A stretch of DNA of 28,541 bases from RGIG3102 sp964649845. GTDB taxonomy: Bacteria; Bacillota; Clostridia; Oscillospirales; Ruminococcaceae. The stretch lies in assembly GCA_964649845.1 (NCBI GenBank), contig CAZYSS010000013.1, positions 1-28,541 on the forward strand, read 5' to 3'. A program made the position numbers and the translations under genes. Under the pieces are notes generated by a model. That model had not been told where the DNA came from and did no database searches. It saw only the letters and a list, made by a program, of their open reading frames with translations. Numbering within the stretch: the stretch's first letter is position 1; every line of letters starts with the position of its first letter. Of the stretch, positions 1-6,993 are shown piece by piece.

Positions 1-2
1 AA

Positions 3-50
3 CTGCTGGTGCTGACAGCCAGTCTGCTGGCGGGCAATCTGGAAAGCTGA
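3..50 (+). CDS. 3' end of a truncated gene (hydrophobic C-terminus)
   Basis: Only the last 15 codons and a TGA are inside the window. Frame 3 reads LLVLTASLLAGNLES, which would suit the tail of a membrane protein. Support is the reading frame plus a strong intrinsic terminator 18 bases after the stop. Nothing can be said about function. The frame choice is uncertain because another frame is also open for about 28 codons. Confidence 0.35.
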   Translation: MLVLTASLLAGNLES

Positions 51-68
51 AAACCGTGCAAAACCGAG

Positions 69-98
69 AAGCAGGATGCTGATGGCATCCTGCTTTTT
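69..98 (+). terminator. Rho-independent terminator
   Basis: Perfect stem GCAGGATGC / GCATCCTGC (71-79 and 85-93) with loop TGATG, followed by five T. The A69-A70 pair with the T run lengthens the stem to 11 bp. It lies just after the stop of the partial gene at the left edge. Confidence 0.85.
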
Positions 99-113
99 GA
101 TTGAGCAAATAAC

Positions 114-168
114 CGTAGGGTCGATTAACAAATCGCCCATTGGCGGGACGGGAAACCCGTCCCCTACG
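114..168. repeat. CGTAGGG-ended palindromic intergenic repeat, unit 1
   Basis: The unit starts with CGTAGGG and ends with its exact complement CCCTACG. Inside is a perfect hairpin GGGACGGG-AAA-CCCGTCCC (145-163). The same ends bound the next unit at 192-241, so this looks like a small REP- or MITE-like family. No coding content. Confidence 0.65.
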
Positions 169-191
169 CGTTATATAATATATCCTGTATA

Positions 192-241
192 CGTAGGGGA
201 GGCGTTTCGCCTCCCGCGGGAAGATAATATCTTCCCCTACG
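192..241. repeat. CGTAGGG-ended palindromic intergenic repeat, unit 2
   Basis: Outer inverted ends CGTAGGGG (192-199) and CCCCTACG (234-241). Inside are two perfect hairpins: GGGAGGCG-TTT-CGCCTCCC (197-215) and the 19-base palindrome 218-236 (GGGAAGATA-A-TATCTTCCC). It has the same ends as unit 1 but a different interior. Confidence 0.65.
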
Positions 242-309
242 CGGTAATAGCATAACATTAATTTAATCACATTACACGGGACAAAACAGTGTATACCACA
301 TATTGCAAG

Positions 310-346
310 GGCGCCCGTTGGCGGGACGGGAAACCCACCCCTGCGC
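310..346. repeat. Degenerate copy of the intergenic repeat
   Basis: The stretch repeats the core of unit 1 (TTGGCGGGACGGGAAACCC), but its right arm has decayed from CCCCTACGCG to CCCCTGCGCG. Apart from the repeat units, 99-393 holds nothing I can support. A further piece with one arm of the family (GGGACG ... CGTCCCCTACG) sits at 1317-1342 upstream of the next gene. Confidence 0.5.
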
Positions 347-393
347 GCATTATACAGGGCATCATTCCGCAGGGGTACACTGTCCCTGCCATC

Positions 394-1278
394 TTACTTT
401 ATCTTCCTGTTTTCTTTTCTTACAAATGGCGGCAGGACAGTTTCATCTGTCAGAATATGGTATTTCCACGGGCGGCGGAATGCATTGCCGTGAACTTCGC
501 TGCTGCGATATTCGCGTATTGCGTCCATATCAAAATCTGCAATATAAATCCCCTCTTTTTCCCCTGCGTCCATAATGCAGGTGTCTCGCGGACCGCTGCC
601 ATCCAGAGGATATACAATACCGTCAAAACCTGTGGAGTGTCCGTTGCAGTCAGGCTGGCCCCGGGGGTAATTGCAGGTGGCGATGGCATACATATTTTCA
701 TATGCCCTGCCGCGCAGCTGTGACAGCCTGTTTATCTCCATAGGGCAGGCGTTTGGCACCAGCACCAGTTCTGCGCCTTTCAGCATCAGGATGCGGCCGC
801 TTTCAGGGAATTCACGGTCATAGCATATCATTGCACCGATTTTCACACTGCCCTGTGCGGTATCAAGGTCTGCCACATAAAAATCATCTCCGGGATAAAG
901 CATACATTCATCACCAAAATCACAGGTGTGCACCTTGGCATAGTGCAGAACTTCCCTGCCGTGGCGGTCAAAAACTGTAACGCTGTTGCGCGGCAGCGGC
1001 TGCCAGCTTTCCATATATGTGATGGCTACAGCCATATCCAACTGCTTTGCCAGTTGCGCAAAGGTCTGTACGAAAGGGTGATCTTTTGGCACAGACAACC
1101 GATGCACCTTTTCCTTATCCTGGGGTATATTGTAGCCTGTGTTCCATATTTCAGGAAAAAGAGCTATATCTGCTCCCATTTTCTTTGCCTTGCGGCAGGC
1201 GTCAATGCCTTTTTCCATATTCTGCTGCTGATTGCCTGTCGGCATCAGCTGTAAAAGTGCAACTTTAATAGATTTCAT
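394..1278 (-). CDS. Carbon-nitrogen hydrolase (nitrilase superfamily amidohydrolase)
   Basis: 294 aa, the normal size for a single-domain nitrilase/CN-hydrolase. This superfamily hydrolyses amides, carbamoyl groups or nitriles through a Glu-Lys-Cys triad. All three residues are in the expected settings: E43 in LFPEIWNTGY, K115 in HYAKVH, and C152 in GAMICYDREFPES. The residue after the Cys is Tyr and the protein lacks any signal peptide, so it is cytoplasmic and closer to the amidase branches (carbamoylputrescine or omega-amidase-like) than to true nitrilases; the substrate cannot be read from sequence. The start is supported by AAAGGATT about 5 bases upstream. The following SDR gene is on the same strand but separated by about 170 bases and a terminator, so this is probably its own transcription unit. 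Confidence 0.9.
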   Translation of the reverse strand: MKSIKVALLQLMPTGNQQQNMEKGIDACRKAKKMGADIALFPEIWNTGYNIPQDKEKVHRLSVPKDHPFVQTFAQLAKQLDMAVAITYMESWQPLPRNSVTVFDRHGREVLHYAKVHTCDFGDECMLYPGDDFYVADLDTAQGSVKIGAMICYDREFPESGRILMLKGAELVLVPNACPMEINRLSQLRGRAYENMYAIATCNYPRGQPDCNGHSTGFDGIVYPLDGSGPRDTCIMDAGEKEGIYIADFDMDAIREYRSSEVHGNAFRRPWKYHILTDETVLPPFVRKENRKIK

Positions 1279-1405
1279 AATGTAATCCTTTCGAATGTGT
1301 ATATTGAACCAGCAACGGGACGTCCGGAGGCCGTCCCCTACGAATTAATTATATGATTATAATACTACAAAAAAGGTAACGATAACAACAACTATACTGC
1401 GACAT

Positions 1406-1434
1406 AAAAAACGGGAGGGCGTGGAAACCCTCCC
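1406..1434 (-). terminator. Rho-independent terminator of the SDR gene
   Basis: Read on the minus strand: GGGAGGG, an 8-base loop, CCCTCCC, then G and a run of six T. It lies directly after the stop of the SDR gene. The flanking sequence resembles the CGTAGGG repeat family, so a repeat unit may have been adopted as a terminator. Confidence 0.7.
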
Positions 1435-1451
1435 CTGTGGTTTTATTATAA

Positions 1452-2252
1452 TTATGGTCTTAAACCCAGACCGCCTTCCAGAGTGATTGTTTCCCCTGTC
1501 ATATATTTGAAGTCCGGTCCAGCCAGCTGTACGCATACACGGCCTATTTCTTTTTCCGGGTCACCGAAAAAGCCCATTGGCGGCATTTCCACATTTTCTT
1601 CAAAAGCCAGCGGATAGTCCTTGTGGAATTTTTCCAGCTGTGCTGTCCATGCCAGAGGGCAGATAATGTTGGCATTGATGCCATCCTGTGCCCATTCTGT
1701 AGCTGCCACACGTGTAAGACCGCGGATGGCTTCTTTTGCTGCAGCGTAACTGCTCTGGCCAAAGTTGCCGAAAAGCCCTGCACCTGAAGCAAAGTTGATA
1801 ACTGTGCCCTTTGTCTCCTTCAGATAAGGGTGAGCGGCTTTCATATAGTAAAAAGCGGCATAAAGACCGGAATAAATGGCAAGGTCAAACTGTGCTGTTG
1901 TATGCTGTGAAATCGGCACACCGGATGCAGATGCCTGTGCGTTGTTGATAAGCACATCAATGCGGCCGAACTTTTCAGCAGCCTGTTTTACAACATCCAT
2001 AGCAATTGCTTCGTTATCCGCTTCTTTGTTTATATCAGCCTGGACAGCCAGTACCTGAACGCCATACAGGCGCTCCAGTTCTTCCTTTGCATCCAGCAGT
2101 TTCTGCATATTGCGGCCTGTGATAACCAGGTTTGCCCCCTCTTTTGCATAAGCTGTGGCTATGCCATAGCCTATAGAGCCGCTGCGTCCGTCTGCCAGTA
2201 CCCGGCGGCCTGCACCTGTGATAATAGCTGTTTTACCTTTCAGAAATCCCAT
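1452..2252 (-). CDS. Short-chain dehydrogenase/reductase (SDR) oxidoreductase
   Basis: 266 aa, a classical-length SDR: a single Rossmann domain that moves hydride between NAD(P)H and an alcohol/ketone or enoyl substrate. The cofactor motif begins TGAG (residues 12-15) and ends SIGYGIA (26-32), with about ten extra residues between, an uncommon expansion of the usual TGxxxGIG that is also seen in enoyl-ACP reductase-like SDRs. The NNAG motif appears as N103-N-A-Q. The catalytic residues are S156, Y169 and K173 (YAAAK). The C-terminus GETITLEGG is typical. AGGAGG is placed 6-7 bases before the ATG. The substrate is unknown; fatty-acid or sterol-like roles are possible but not shown. Confidence 0.9.
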   Translation of the reverse strand: MGFLKGKTAIITGAGRRVLADGRSGSIGYGIATAYAKEGANLVITGRNMQKLLDAKEELERLYGVQVLAVQADINKEADNEAIAMDVVKQAAEKFGRIDVLINNAQASASGVPISQHTTAQFDLAIYSGLYAAFYYMKAAHPYLKETKGTVINFASGAGLFGNFGQSSYAAAKEAIRGLTRVAATEWAQDGINANIICPLAWTAQLEKFHKDYPLAFEENVEMPPMGFFGDPEKEIGRVCVQLAGPDFKYMTGETITLEGGLGLRP

Positions 2253-2316
2253 AATATACCTCCTGTGTGTTCTGTATCTTTCTGCTTATCAGTATAATGT
2301 ATCATTAAGAAAATTT

Positions 2317-2333
2317 CTGTGATTATATCACAG
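2317..2333. promoter_or_regulatory. Perfect 17-base palindrome (CTGTGAT-TAT-ATCACAG)
   Basis: Seven-base arms around TAT between the stop of the hypothetical gene (2363) and the SDR start (2252). It could be a regulator site for the SDR gene. It could also be a weak terminator for the upstream gene, since on the minus strand it is followed by AAATTTT. The half-site resembles Crp/Fnr-type sites but with a 5-base rather than 6-base centre. Confidence 0.35.
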
Positions 2334-2362
2334 TTATTGTATGCCTGTGTACAATTGTATAA

Positions 2363-3031
2363 TCAGTTATTGGTTTCAAACGGGATAACTATGGTGTCAA
2401 AATAAACAGGTTCTGAGTCCTCACCATAAAACTCATCAGAGAAAAGTATTTTGCTGTAATCAAATTCCGCCTGCAGAGTTTTCACATATTCAAAAGGATT
2501 TTCCACAGGCTGTACACCCAGTTCCTCTATTTTCTGCAGCATTTCCTTATGCTGCGGCGCTGCCACAAAGGCTGTATTTTCAGGGCCGGACATCAGGTTA
2601 TCATAGCTTTCCCTGTCCATATAATACAGCTGGTCCAGCACATTGGTGCTGCCTGTTGCCAGTACAAGCCCAAGAAAATCTGCAAAATCCTTTGCCACAG
2701 GGTATACATACACGTCCCCCTCCGGAATAGGGTTTACCGCAAAAATCATATCTCCACAGCCATCAGCTGTACAGTAATGTATACCATCCACGCCCAACCT
2801 GCCGATAATTGTGCCGTTTTTGGGTGTGCAGAAATATCTGCACTCATCATTTTCTGCCATAAAACCCAATCTGGAAAAATCTATATCCATATTTATAAAC
2901 TGCTGATACAAAGTCATACCCTGTTCCTCCTGTCTGAACGGTGTGTCTGTCTGCCTGTCAAAGCTTTTGTACCGGTAAAAAATACCGGCGCACAAAAACA
3001 ATATTGCAGCAGAATATAAAAATTTTTTCAT
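2363..3031 (-). CDS. Hypothetical protein with N-terminal membrane anchor
   Basis: 222 aa from the ATG; a TTG one codon earlier is also possible. Residues 2-20 form a hydrophobic segment preceded by Lys residues, so the protein is probably anchored with the rest outside the cell. The body contains GVDGIHYC, a patch rich in acidic and aromatic residues, and an A-K-D-F-A-D-F-L segment. These resemble a widespread Clostridia hypothetical family, possibly SMI1/KNR4 (SUKH)-like, but I cannot assign it with confidence. Cys residues in YFCTPK and YCTADGCGD could form a disulfide. No clear Shine-Dalgarno sequence is seen. It stands alone between a divergent membrane gene and the SDR gene. Confidence 0.7.
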   Translation of the reverse strand: MKKFLYSAAILFLCAGIFYRYKSFDRQTDTPFRQEEQGMTLYQQFINMDIDFSRLGFMAENDECRYFCTPKNGTIIGRLGVDGIHYCTADGCGDMIFAVNPIPEGDVYVYPVAKDFADFLGLVLATGSTNVLDQLYYMDRESYDNLMSGPENTAFVAAPQHKEMLQKIEELGVQPVENPFEYVKTLQAEFDYSKILFSDEFYGEDSEPVYFDTIVIPFETNN

Positions 3032-3146
3032 CAAATCGCCATATCTTTCAATTATAATATTAACATATTTCTATTTGTTTTTAAAGCCTTGCCCACAGAT
3101 AATCTGTGTGCTAAAATGTTATTATCAGAAATCAAGGAGAATTGTT

Positions 3147-3488
3147 ATGTTAATCAATGGTGTTGACTATACCCTGTATATAATTGCAGCTGTTTCCGTA
3201 CTGGCTATAGGTGGCCTGGAATATTACATCTGCCTTAAATCAAAGAAAAAATCAAACAGACAGGCACTGCTGTTTATTCCGTTTTTCATTCTTGTAGGTG
3301 CTTTAGTAATATATGGCAGTGAAAGCAACGGCAGTTTTATAGACCTGCGCGGCGCCATTACATTGGTATTGGTGGTTTGGGCACTGCTGTGTGCAGTTGC
3401 ACAGTTTATCGGCTGGTTTGTTTTCAAACTGAAATACGAAAATCAGAAAGACGAAATACCGCGGGATTGTCCTATGTCACAGGAATAA
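3147..3488 (+). CDS. Small integral membrane protein, function unknown
   Basis: 113 aa with three predicted membrane segments (about residues 9-28, 40-58 and 70-95) and a charged C-terminal tail. The start chosen is the ATG preceded by AAGGAG at a 7-base spacing. The reading frame is open further upstream to 3075, but that start has no ribosome site. It is divergent from the anchored hypothetical protein and convergent with the carboxypeptidase, with a shared terminator between. I do not recognise a family. Confidence 0.65.
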   Translation: MLINGVDYTLYIIAAVSVLAIGGLEYYICLKSKKKSNRQALLFIPFFILVGALVIYGSESNGSFIDLRGAITLVLVVWALLCAVAQFIGWFVFKLKYENQKDEIPRDCPMSQE

Positions 3489-3516
3489 TCTCCGTTGTTC
3501 AGCTATTGAACAAACA

Positions 3517-3545
3517 AAAAACTGCAAGGCTATCCTTGCAGTTTT
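3517..3545. terminator. Bidirectional terminator between convergent genes
   Basis: Stem CTGCAAGG-CTAT-CCTTGCAG (3522-3541) with A run on the left and T run on the right, so it can stop transcription from both the small membrane protein gene (plus) and the carboxypeptidase gene (minus). Confidence 0.85.
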
Positions 3546-3553
3546 AATTTTGC

Positions 3554-4825
3554 CTATATTCTCTTACCAATCAGTATATCACATATCATAACCGCAATAA
3601 ATGTCAGCAGGCCGAACAGCACTGTCATTATCAGGTCGCTTACGAGGCTTGTTTCCACCTGTGGGATAACAGAAACAGTGGTGCGTTCAGACACGGTTGC
3701 CGTTACAGGCACCTGTGTGAGAACAACCTTTTCCCCATTTTCCTCAATATAAAGGGTGGCAGTCATTGTGGCTGTGGTCAGGCTGCCATTCAGCACAGGC
3801 TGTGAAAATTCCGCCCTGATATCGTTGCCGCTCTGCCCTTCTTTCAGCAGTACAGAAGTACCTGTGGCGGTGATATTTTCTTTTTCTATAAACAGACGGC
3901 CTCTGTCATCGCATTTGATTTCTTCATCAGCGCACAGAGCGATGTATTCCCCGGAAAGTTCTACCTTTTTGTAGGTTTCAAAAGCCCAGTTAAACAGTTT
4001 TTCTGTATCATAATAAATGCTCTCCTTACCGCTTTTCATCACAACACATATCAATGTTACACCATCCTGCTCAAAAGCAGTTACAAGTGTGTGGCGTGCT
4101 TCATCTGTATAGCCTGTTTTTGTCATCAGCAGACCTTCTCCGCTGAAATTGCCGTCATAGATAAACACCCCGTTGGTAAACCAGTTGGCATTATTGAAGG
4201 TTCTTGTCTGACTCTGTTTGTTTGTAGGTGGAATTGAGTATGTTTTTGCTGTAAAAATCTCTTTGAATGTGTCATACTTTATACATTCTTTAGCAATCAT
4301 CGCCAAATCATAGGCGGTAGTGTAATGATTATCATCCGGCAGGCCGTGTGGATTTACAAAATTGGAATTAAGCGCACCTGCAGCCTCTGCCCTTTCATTC
4401 ATCAGCACCGACAGCGATTTGCCTGTTTTTTGCTCCAGATATTCCCCTATACCTGCTGCAGCATCGTTGGCGCTTTCAATAGCCATGGCATACATAGACT
4501 GTTCCAGCGTAAGAACTTCGTCAACAGATATTGAAGCGTGACTGGAGCCACTTTCTATACCGTATATTGCATCATAGCTGTATGTCAGGCTGTCTGCCAT
4601 ATCGCCGTATTCCACAGCCAGCAACCCTGTAAGTATTTTTGTAGTGCTGGCAGGGTACATTTTCTGATGGGCATTTTTTTCATAGATAACCTGCCCTGTT
4701 GTCCCATCAATCACAACAGCGGTTTCACTTACCAGGGTGCCATCCCATTCCGTCACAGCAAAAACAGATAATGTATTCATATATATTAAAAGGCAGCAAA
4801 GTGCCATAGCTAAAAATCTCTTCAT
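3554..4825 (-). CDS. D-alanyl-D-alanine carboxypeptidase (penicillin-binding protein, peptidase S11)
   Basis: 423 aa. It trims the terminal D-Ala from peptidoglycan pentapeptides on the outer face of the membrane. Signal peptide at residues 1-23 (ending SVFA). The three active-site motifs are S60-T-T-K63, S118-A-N120 and K236-T-G238. A second beta-rich domain follows (about 270-385), then a hydrophobic C-terminal segment (about 395-418) that anchors the enzyme. This is the DacF/DacB/PBP5 layout. Because the next two genes make spore-cortex lactam, a DacF- or DacB-like role in sporulation is possible, but the sequence does not separate these from vegetative DacA. It is divergent from the deacetylase gene. 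Confidence 0.93.
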   Translation of the reverse strand: MKRFLAMALCCLLIYMNTLSVFAVTEWDGTLVSETAVVIDGTTGQVIYEKNAHQKMYPASTTKILTGLLAVEYGDMADSLTYSYDAIYGIESGSSHASISVDEVLTLEQSMYAMAIESANDAAAGIGEYLEQKTGKSLSVLMNERAEAAGALNSNFVNPHGLPDDNHYTTAYDLAMIAKECIKYDTFKEIFTAKTYSIPPTNKQSQTRTFNNANWFTNGVFIYDGNFSGEGLLMTKTGYTDEARHTLVTAFEQDGVTLICVVMKSGKESIYYDTEKLFNWAFETYKKVELSGEYIALCADEEIKCDDRGRLFIEKENITATGTSVLLKEGQSGNDIRAEFSQPVLNGSLTTATMTATLYIEENGEKVVLTQVPVTATVSERTTVSVIPQVETSLVSDLIMTVLFGLLTFIAVMICDILIGKRI

Positions 4826-4859
4826 ATAACATCCTGTTTAAAATTTCATCGTAAATTTA

Positions 4860-4889
4860 ATTATACAATTTTCACAGGATACAATTCAA
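4860..4889 (-). promoter_or_regulatory. Sigma-A-type promoter for the carboxypeptidase gene
   Basis: On the minus strand TTGAAT (4889-4884), an 18-base spacer and TATAAT (4865-4860), placed about 35 bases before the ATG. Motif match only. Confidence 0.5.
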
Positions 4890-4950
4890 GACAAATATGA
4901 ATTTTTTTGATTCCTCAGGAATATTTTTATTCTAAAAGGGGGTATTTTTT

Positions 4951-5766
4951 ATGTATCTGTGTATTGATAAAATTGTCACCCGCAGTGCTATAGGGGTATT
5001 TTTTGTGCGGTGTGCGGCTCTGGCCTTTATACCTGTCACTCACACCGGAGAAGCCATACCTGCGCAGACTGTGGAATGGGGACTGCATTTTGAGCAAGAA
5101 GGCAGTATGCCGGTGCCTAACCTGTCTGACAGTCAGCTGAACCCTTACAACGCCTATTTTCACGGCAATACAGACAAAAAAGTGATATATATCACCTTTG
5201 ATGCCGGATATGAAAACGGCTGTACAGAGCCTATCCTTGACGCGCTGAAAAAGCACAATGCCCCGGCTATCTTTTTCTTGGTGGGGCCGTATATTGAAGA
5301 AAATCCCCAGCTGGTGCAGCGTATGGTGGCTGAAGGGCACACTGTGGGAAACCACAGCTATAACCACCCTGATATGACCACAAAAAGCTATGATGAATTT
5401 ATGCAGCAACTGGACAAAACCGCTGATGCCTACAAACAGGTTACAGGCCAGGATATGCCAAAATTTTACCGTCCACCGGAGGGCAAATTCACAACTGAAA
5501 ACCTGAAATGGGCACAGCAGGCAGACTACACCACTGTGCTGTGGTCCTCTGCCTATGTGGACTGGAACACAGATAAACAGCCCAGCCACGACTATGCCTT
5601 TGAAAAAATAGCACAGCGCACTTTTGATGGGGCAATCTTCCTGTTGCACTCCACCTCTGTCACAAATGCAGAAATTCTTGACCGGCAGCTGACCAGGTGG
5701 GAACAGCAGGGATACAGCTTTGGTGATATACGAAATCTGGTTTCAGATTGCAACACAGGTGACTGA
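4951..5766 (+). CDS. pdaA: Polysaccharide deacetylase, PdaA-like (muramic-delta-lactam synthesis)
   Basis: 271 aa, NodB-type deacetylase. PdaA removes the acetyl group from N-acetylmuramic acid lacking its peptide and closes the delta-lactam of the spore cortex. The N-terminal hydrophobic stretch (about 12-30) suggests export or anchoring. Motif 1 is TFDAGYENG (82-90), the PdaA-branch variant of TFDDG with Ala in place of the second Asp. Motif 2 is H135-S-Y-N-H139 (metal ligands). Motif 3 is RPPEG (174-178). LLHS near the C-terminus supplies the last His. The start follows a GGGGG-rich ribosome site. The next gene, a CwlD-like amidase, starts immediately after the TGA, and CwlD acts just before PdaA in the same pathway, which strongly supports this assignment. 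Confidence 0.88.
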   Translation: MYLCIDKIVTRSAIGVFFVRCAALAFIPVTHTGEAIPAQTVEWGLHFEQEGSMPVPNLSDSQLNPYNAYFHGNTDKKVIYITFDAGYENGCTEPILDALKKHNAPAIFFLVGPYIEENPQLVQRMVAEGHTVGNHSYNHPDMTTKSYDEFMQQLDKTADAYKQVTGQDMPKFYRPPEGKFTTENLKWAQQADYTTVLWSSAYVDWNTDKQPSHDYAFEKIAQRTFDGAIFLLHSTSVTNAEILDRQLTRWEQQGYSFGDIRNLVSDCNTGD

Positions 5767-6594
5767 ATGGCAAAAATAATATACACATTCCCCGACAGCT
5801 TCTTCAGAAAAGCTCTGGCAATAAAGCAAATAGCGTTTATACTGATTTGCAGCGCTGTGTTGCTCACTGCATACGGGCGGTACAATGCCGGCCTTTACGA
5901 ACTGGTTTACGGCATAGGTGACTGCAGCACCTCACCAGCGGTACTGGCGGTAACTGCCAATACTTCCCCGCCCTATGTCATCGCCATAGACCCTGGCCAC
6001 GGTGGAATGGACACAGGCGCCCAGGCAATAGTGGAAGAATTCCAGGTGATAGACGTCACAGCAGCCTGCCTTTACGATTTATTGGAGCAGGACCGGAATT
6101 TTATCCCTGTACTGACCCGAACCGACAAAGACCCTGAAAGCGGACCCCGAGCAGATATTGCCAACCGCGCTGGCGCCAGTCTGCTGATTTCACTGCATGC
6201 CAACAGCGATTCACACCAGTCCACCAGAGGATTTGAATGTTTCCCCCAGCCTCCGGGCAGAACCTGGCACAGTGAATCGGTAAAATTTGCACAACTGATT
6301 GTGGAACAGATGCGCACTGCAGGCCACAACATCCGCGGAGGTGAAGAAAAAACAGGTATGCGCTATGCATATTACTACGGAGATACGAAAAAGATTGTGG
6401 ACAGCACCGATAACAAGGTGCGCAGCCGGAAAAGTTTTGGTATACTGGAAAAAACCAATTGTCCGGCAGTGCTAGTGGAACAGTGCTTTATATCAAACTA
6501 TCAGGACGTGGAAAACTGGGCCACAGAAGCAGGCTGCAGCAAGGCCGCACAGCTGTACTACATCGCCATAAAGCAGTATTTTCAGGTTGAATAA
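5767..6594 (+). CDS. cwlD: N-acetylmuramoyl-L-alanine amidase, CwlD-like (Amidase_3)
   Basis: 275 aa. It cleaves the stem peptide from muramic acid with a zinc ion; in spore formers CwlD does this before PdaA makes the cortex lactam. The N-terminal segment about 21-36 is a signal anchor. The amidase domain covers about 70-272: H78 in IDPGHGG, E90/E91, H144 in SLHAN, and catalytic E238 in VLVEQCFISN (usual form ETGFLSN, so Q-C replace T-G). The ATG abuts the deacetylase TGA, with no separate ribosome site, implying translational coupling. The protein is slightly longer than Bacillus CwlD. A vegetative amidase is the alternative, but the neighbour makes that less likely. Confidence 0.87.
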   Translation: MAKIIYTFPDSFFRKALAIKQIAFILICSAVLLTAYGRYNAGLYELVYGIGDCSTSPAVLAVTANTSPPYVIAIDPGHGGMDTGAQAIVEEFQVIDVTAACLYDLLEQDRNFIPVLTRTDKDPESGPRADIANRAGASLLISLHANSDSHQSTRGFECFPQPPGRTWHSESVKFAQLIVEQMRTAGHNIRGGEEKTGMRYAYYYGDTKKIVDSTDNKVRSRKSFGILEKTNCPAVLVEQCFISNYQDVENWATEAGCSKAAQLYYIAIKQYFQVE

Positions 6595-6621
6595 TATTTT
6601 TTAATTTTTTTCAAAAAACTC

Positions 6622-6650
6622 TTGACATATCCGAATTTATGTTGTATACT
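6622..6650 (+). promoter_or_regulatory. Strong sigma-A promoter of tRNA-Leu
   Basis: TTGACA (6622-6627), exactly 17 bases, TATACT (6645-6650). The tRNA begins 25 bases after the -10 box. Confidence 0.9.
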
Positions 6651-6674
6651 AATCAAGCATTAAGAAATACATAT

Positions 6675-6761
6675 GCGGATGTGGCGGAATAGGCAGACGC
6701 GCTAGATTCAGGTTCTAGTGGTAGCAATACTGTGTGGGTTCAAGTCCCTTCATCCGCACCA
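6675..6761 (+). tRNA. tRNA-Leu (anticodon CAG)
   Basis: Acceptor arms GCGGATG and CATCCGC pair fully, followed by A and an encoded CCA. The anticodon stem CTAGA/TCTAG encloses TTCAGGT, giving anticodon CAG. The long variable arm is typical of class II tRNA-Leu, and the T arm carries GGTTCAAGTCC. An integrase gene lies just downstream, pointing toward the tRNA, so its 3' end is the likely attachment site (attL) of the element. The second copy of the attachment core is not in the window. Confidence 0.96.
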
Positions 6762-6763
6762 GG

Positions 6764-6803
6764 AAAGTGGCTAAAACAGTAGGTTTTGGCCACTTTTTCT
6801 TTT
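6764..6803 (+). terminator. Terminator after tRNA-Leu
   Basis: Stem GTGGCTAAAAC (6767-6777) against GTTTTGGCCAC (6783-6793), with one wobble pair, flanked by AAA on the left and a T-rich run on the right. It begins three bases after the CCA, within the element side of the junction. Confidence 0.8.
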
Positions 6804-6879
6804 GTACGAAAAATACGTTCTGTACACCCGTTTTTTTAATGGATTTTTGTTGTTTTCCATACTTTTATACGGCGTGTCT

Positions 6880-6919
6880 GCTACAATACTTAATTTAATG
6901 TAGCGTTTGTAGCAATACT
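6880..6919. repeat. Short repeats near attL, possible integrase arm sites
   Basis: GCTACA (6880-6885) is inverted to TGTAGC (6899-6904), and TGTAGC recurs at 6908-6913. GTAGCAATACT (6909-6919) is an exact 11-base match to 6721-6731 in the tRNA variable arm, and CAATACT also occurs at 6884-6890. Clusters of short repeats between the attachment site and the integrase gene are typical of arm-type integrase sites. Apart from these and two terminators I see nothing else in 6762-6993. Confidence 0.35.
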
Positions 6920-6964
6920 ATTTAAAAAAATAGGAGCAAACCGTACACCGAAAAGCAACGATAA

Positions 6965-6990
6965 GGCGTGGAGTTTTCCACGCCTTTTTT
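6965..6990 (+). terminator. Terminator at the 3' end of the integrase gene
   Basis: Perfect 8-bp stem GGCGTGGA-GTTT-TCCACGCC and six T on the plus strand, four bases from the integrase stop. On the minus strand the stem is followed by only TTATC, so it mainly stops transcription entering from the tRNA side and may also weakly end the integrase transcript. Confidence 0.75.
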
Positions 6991-6993
6991 GTT

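Noticed and set aside
114..346. Possible CRISPR array
   Set aside because: Repeats are palindromic with unequal interiors and no uniform repeat-spacer rhythm. There are no cas genes.
289..723. 144-codon plus-strand frame over the hydrolase 3' end and a repeat
   Set aside because: Antisense to the clear carbon-nitrogen hydrolase gene, low-complexity Cys/Pro-rich product, no ribosome site.
4927..5649. 240-codon open frame on the minus strand
   Set aside because: It lies opposite the PdaA-like gene, which has complete catalytic motifs and a ribosome site. The antisense product has no domain and no ribosome site.
6675..6761. Second attachment site (attR) within the window
   Set aside because: I looked for another copy of the tRNA 3' end (TTCAAGTCCCTTCATCCGC) between 6.8 and 28.5 kb and saw none, so the right end was not called.
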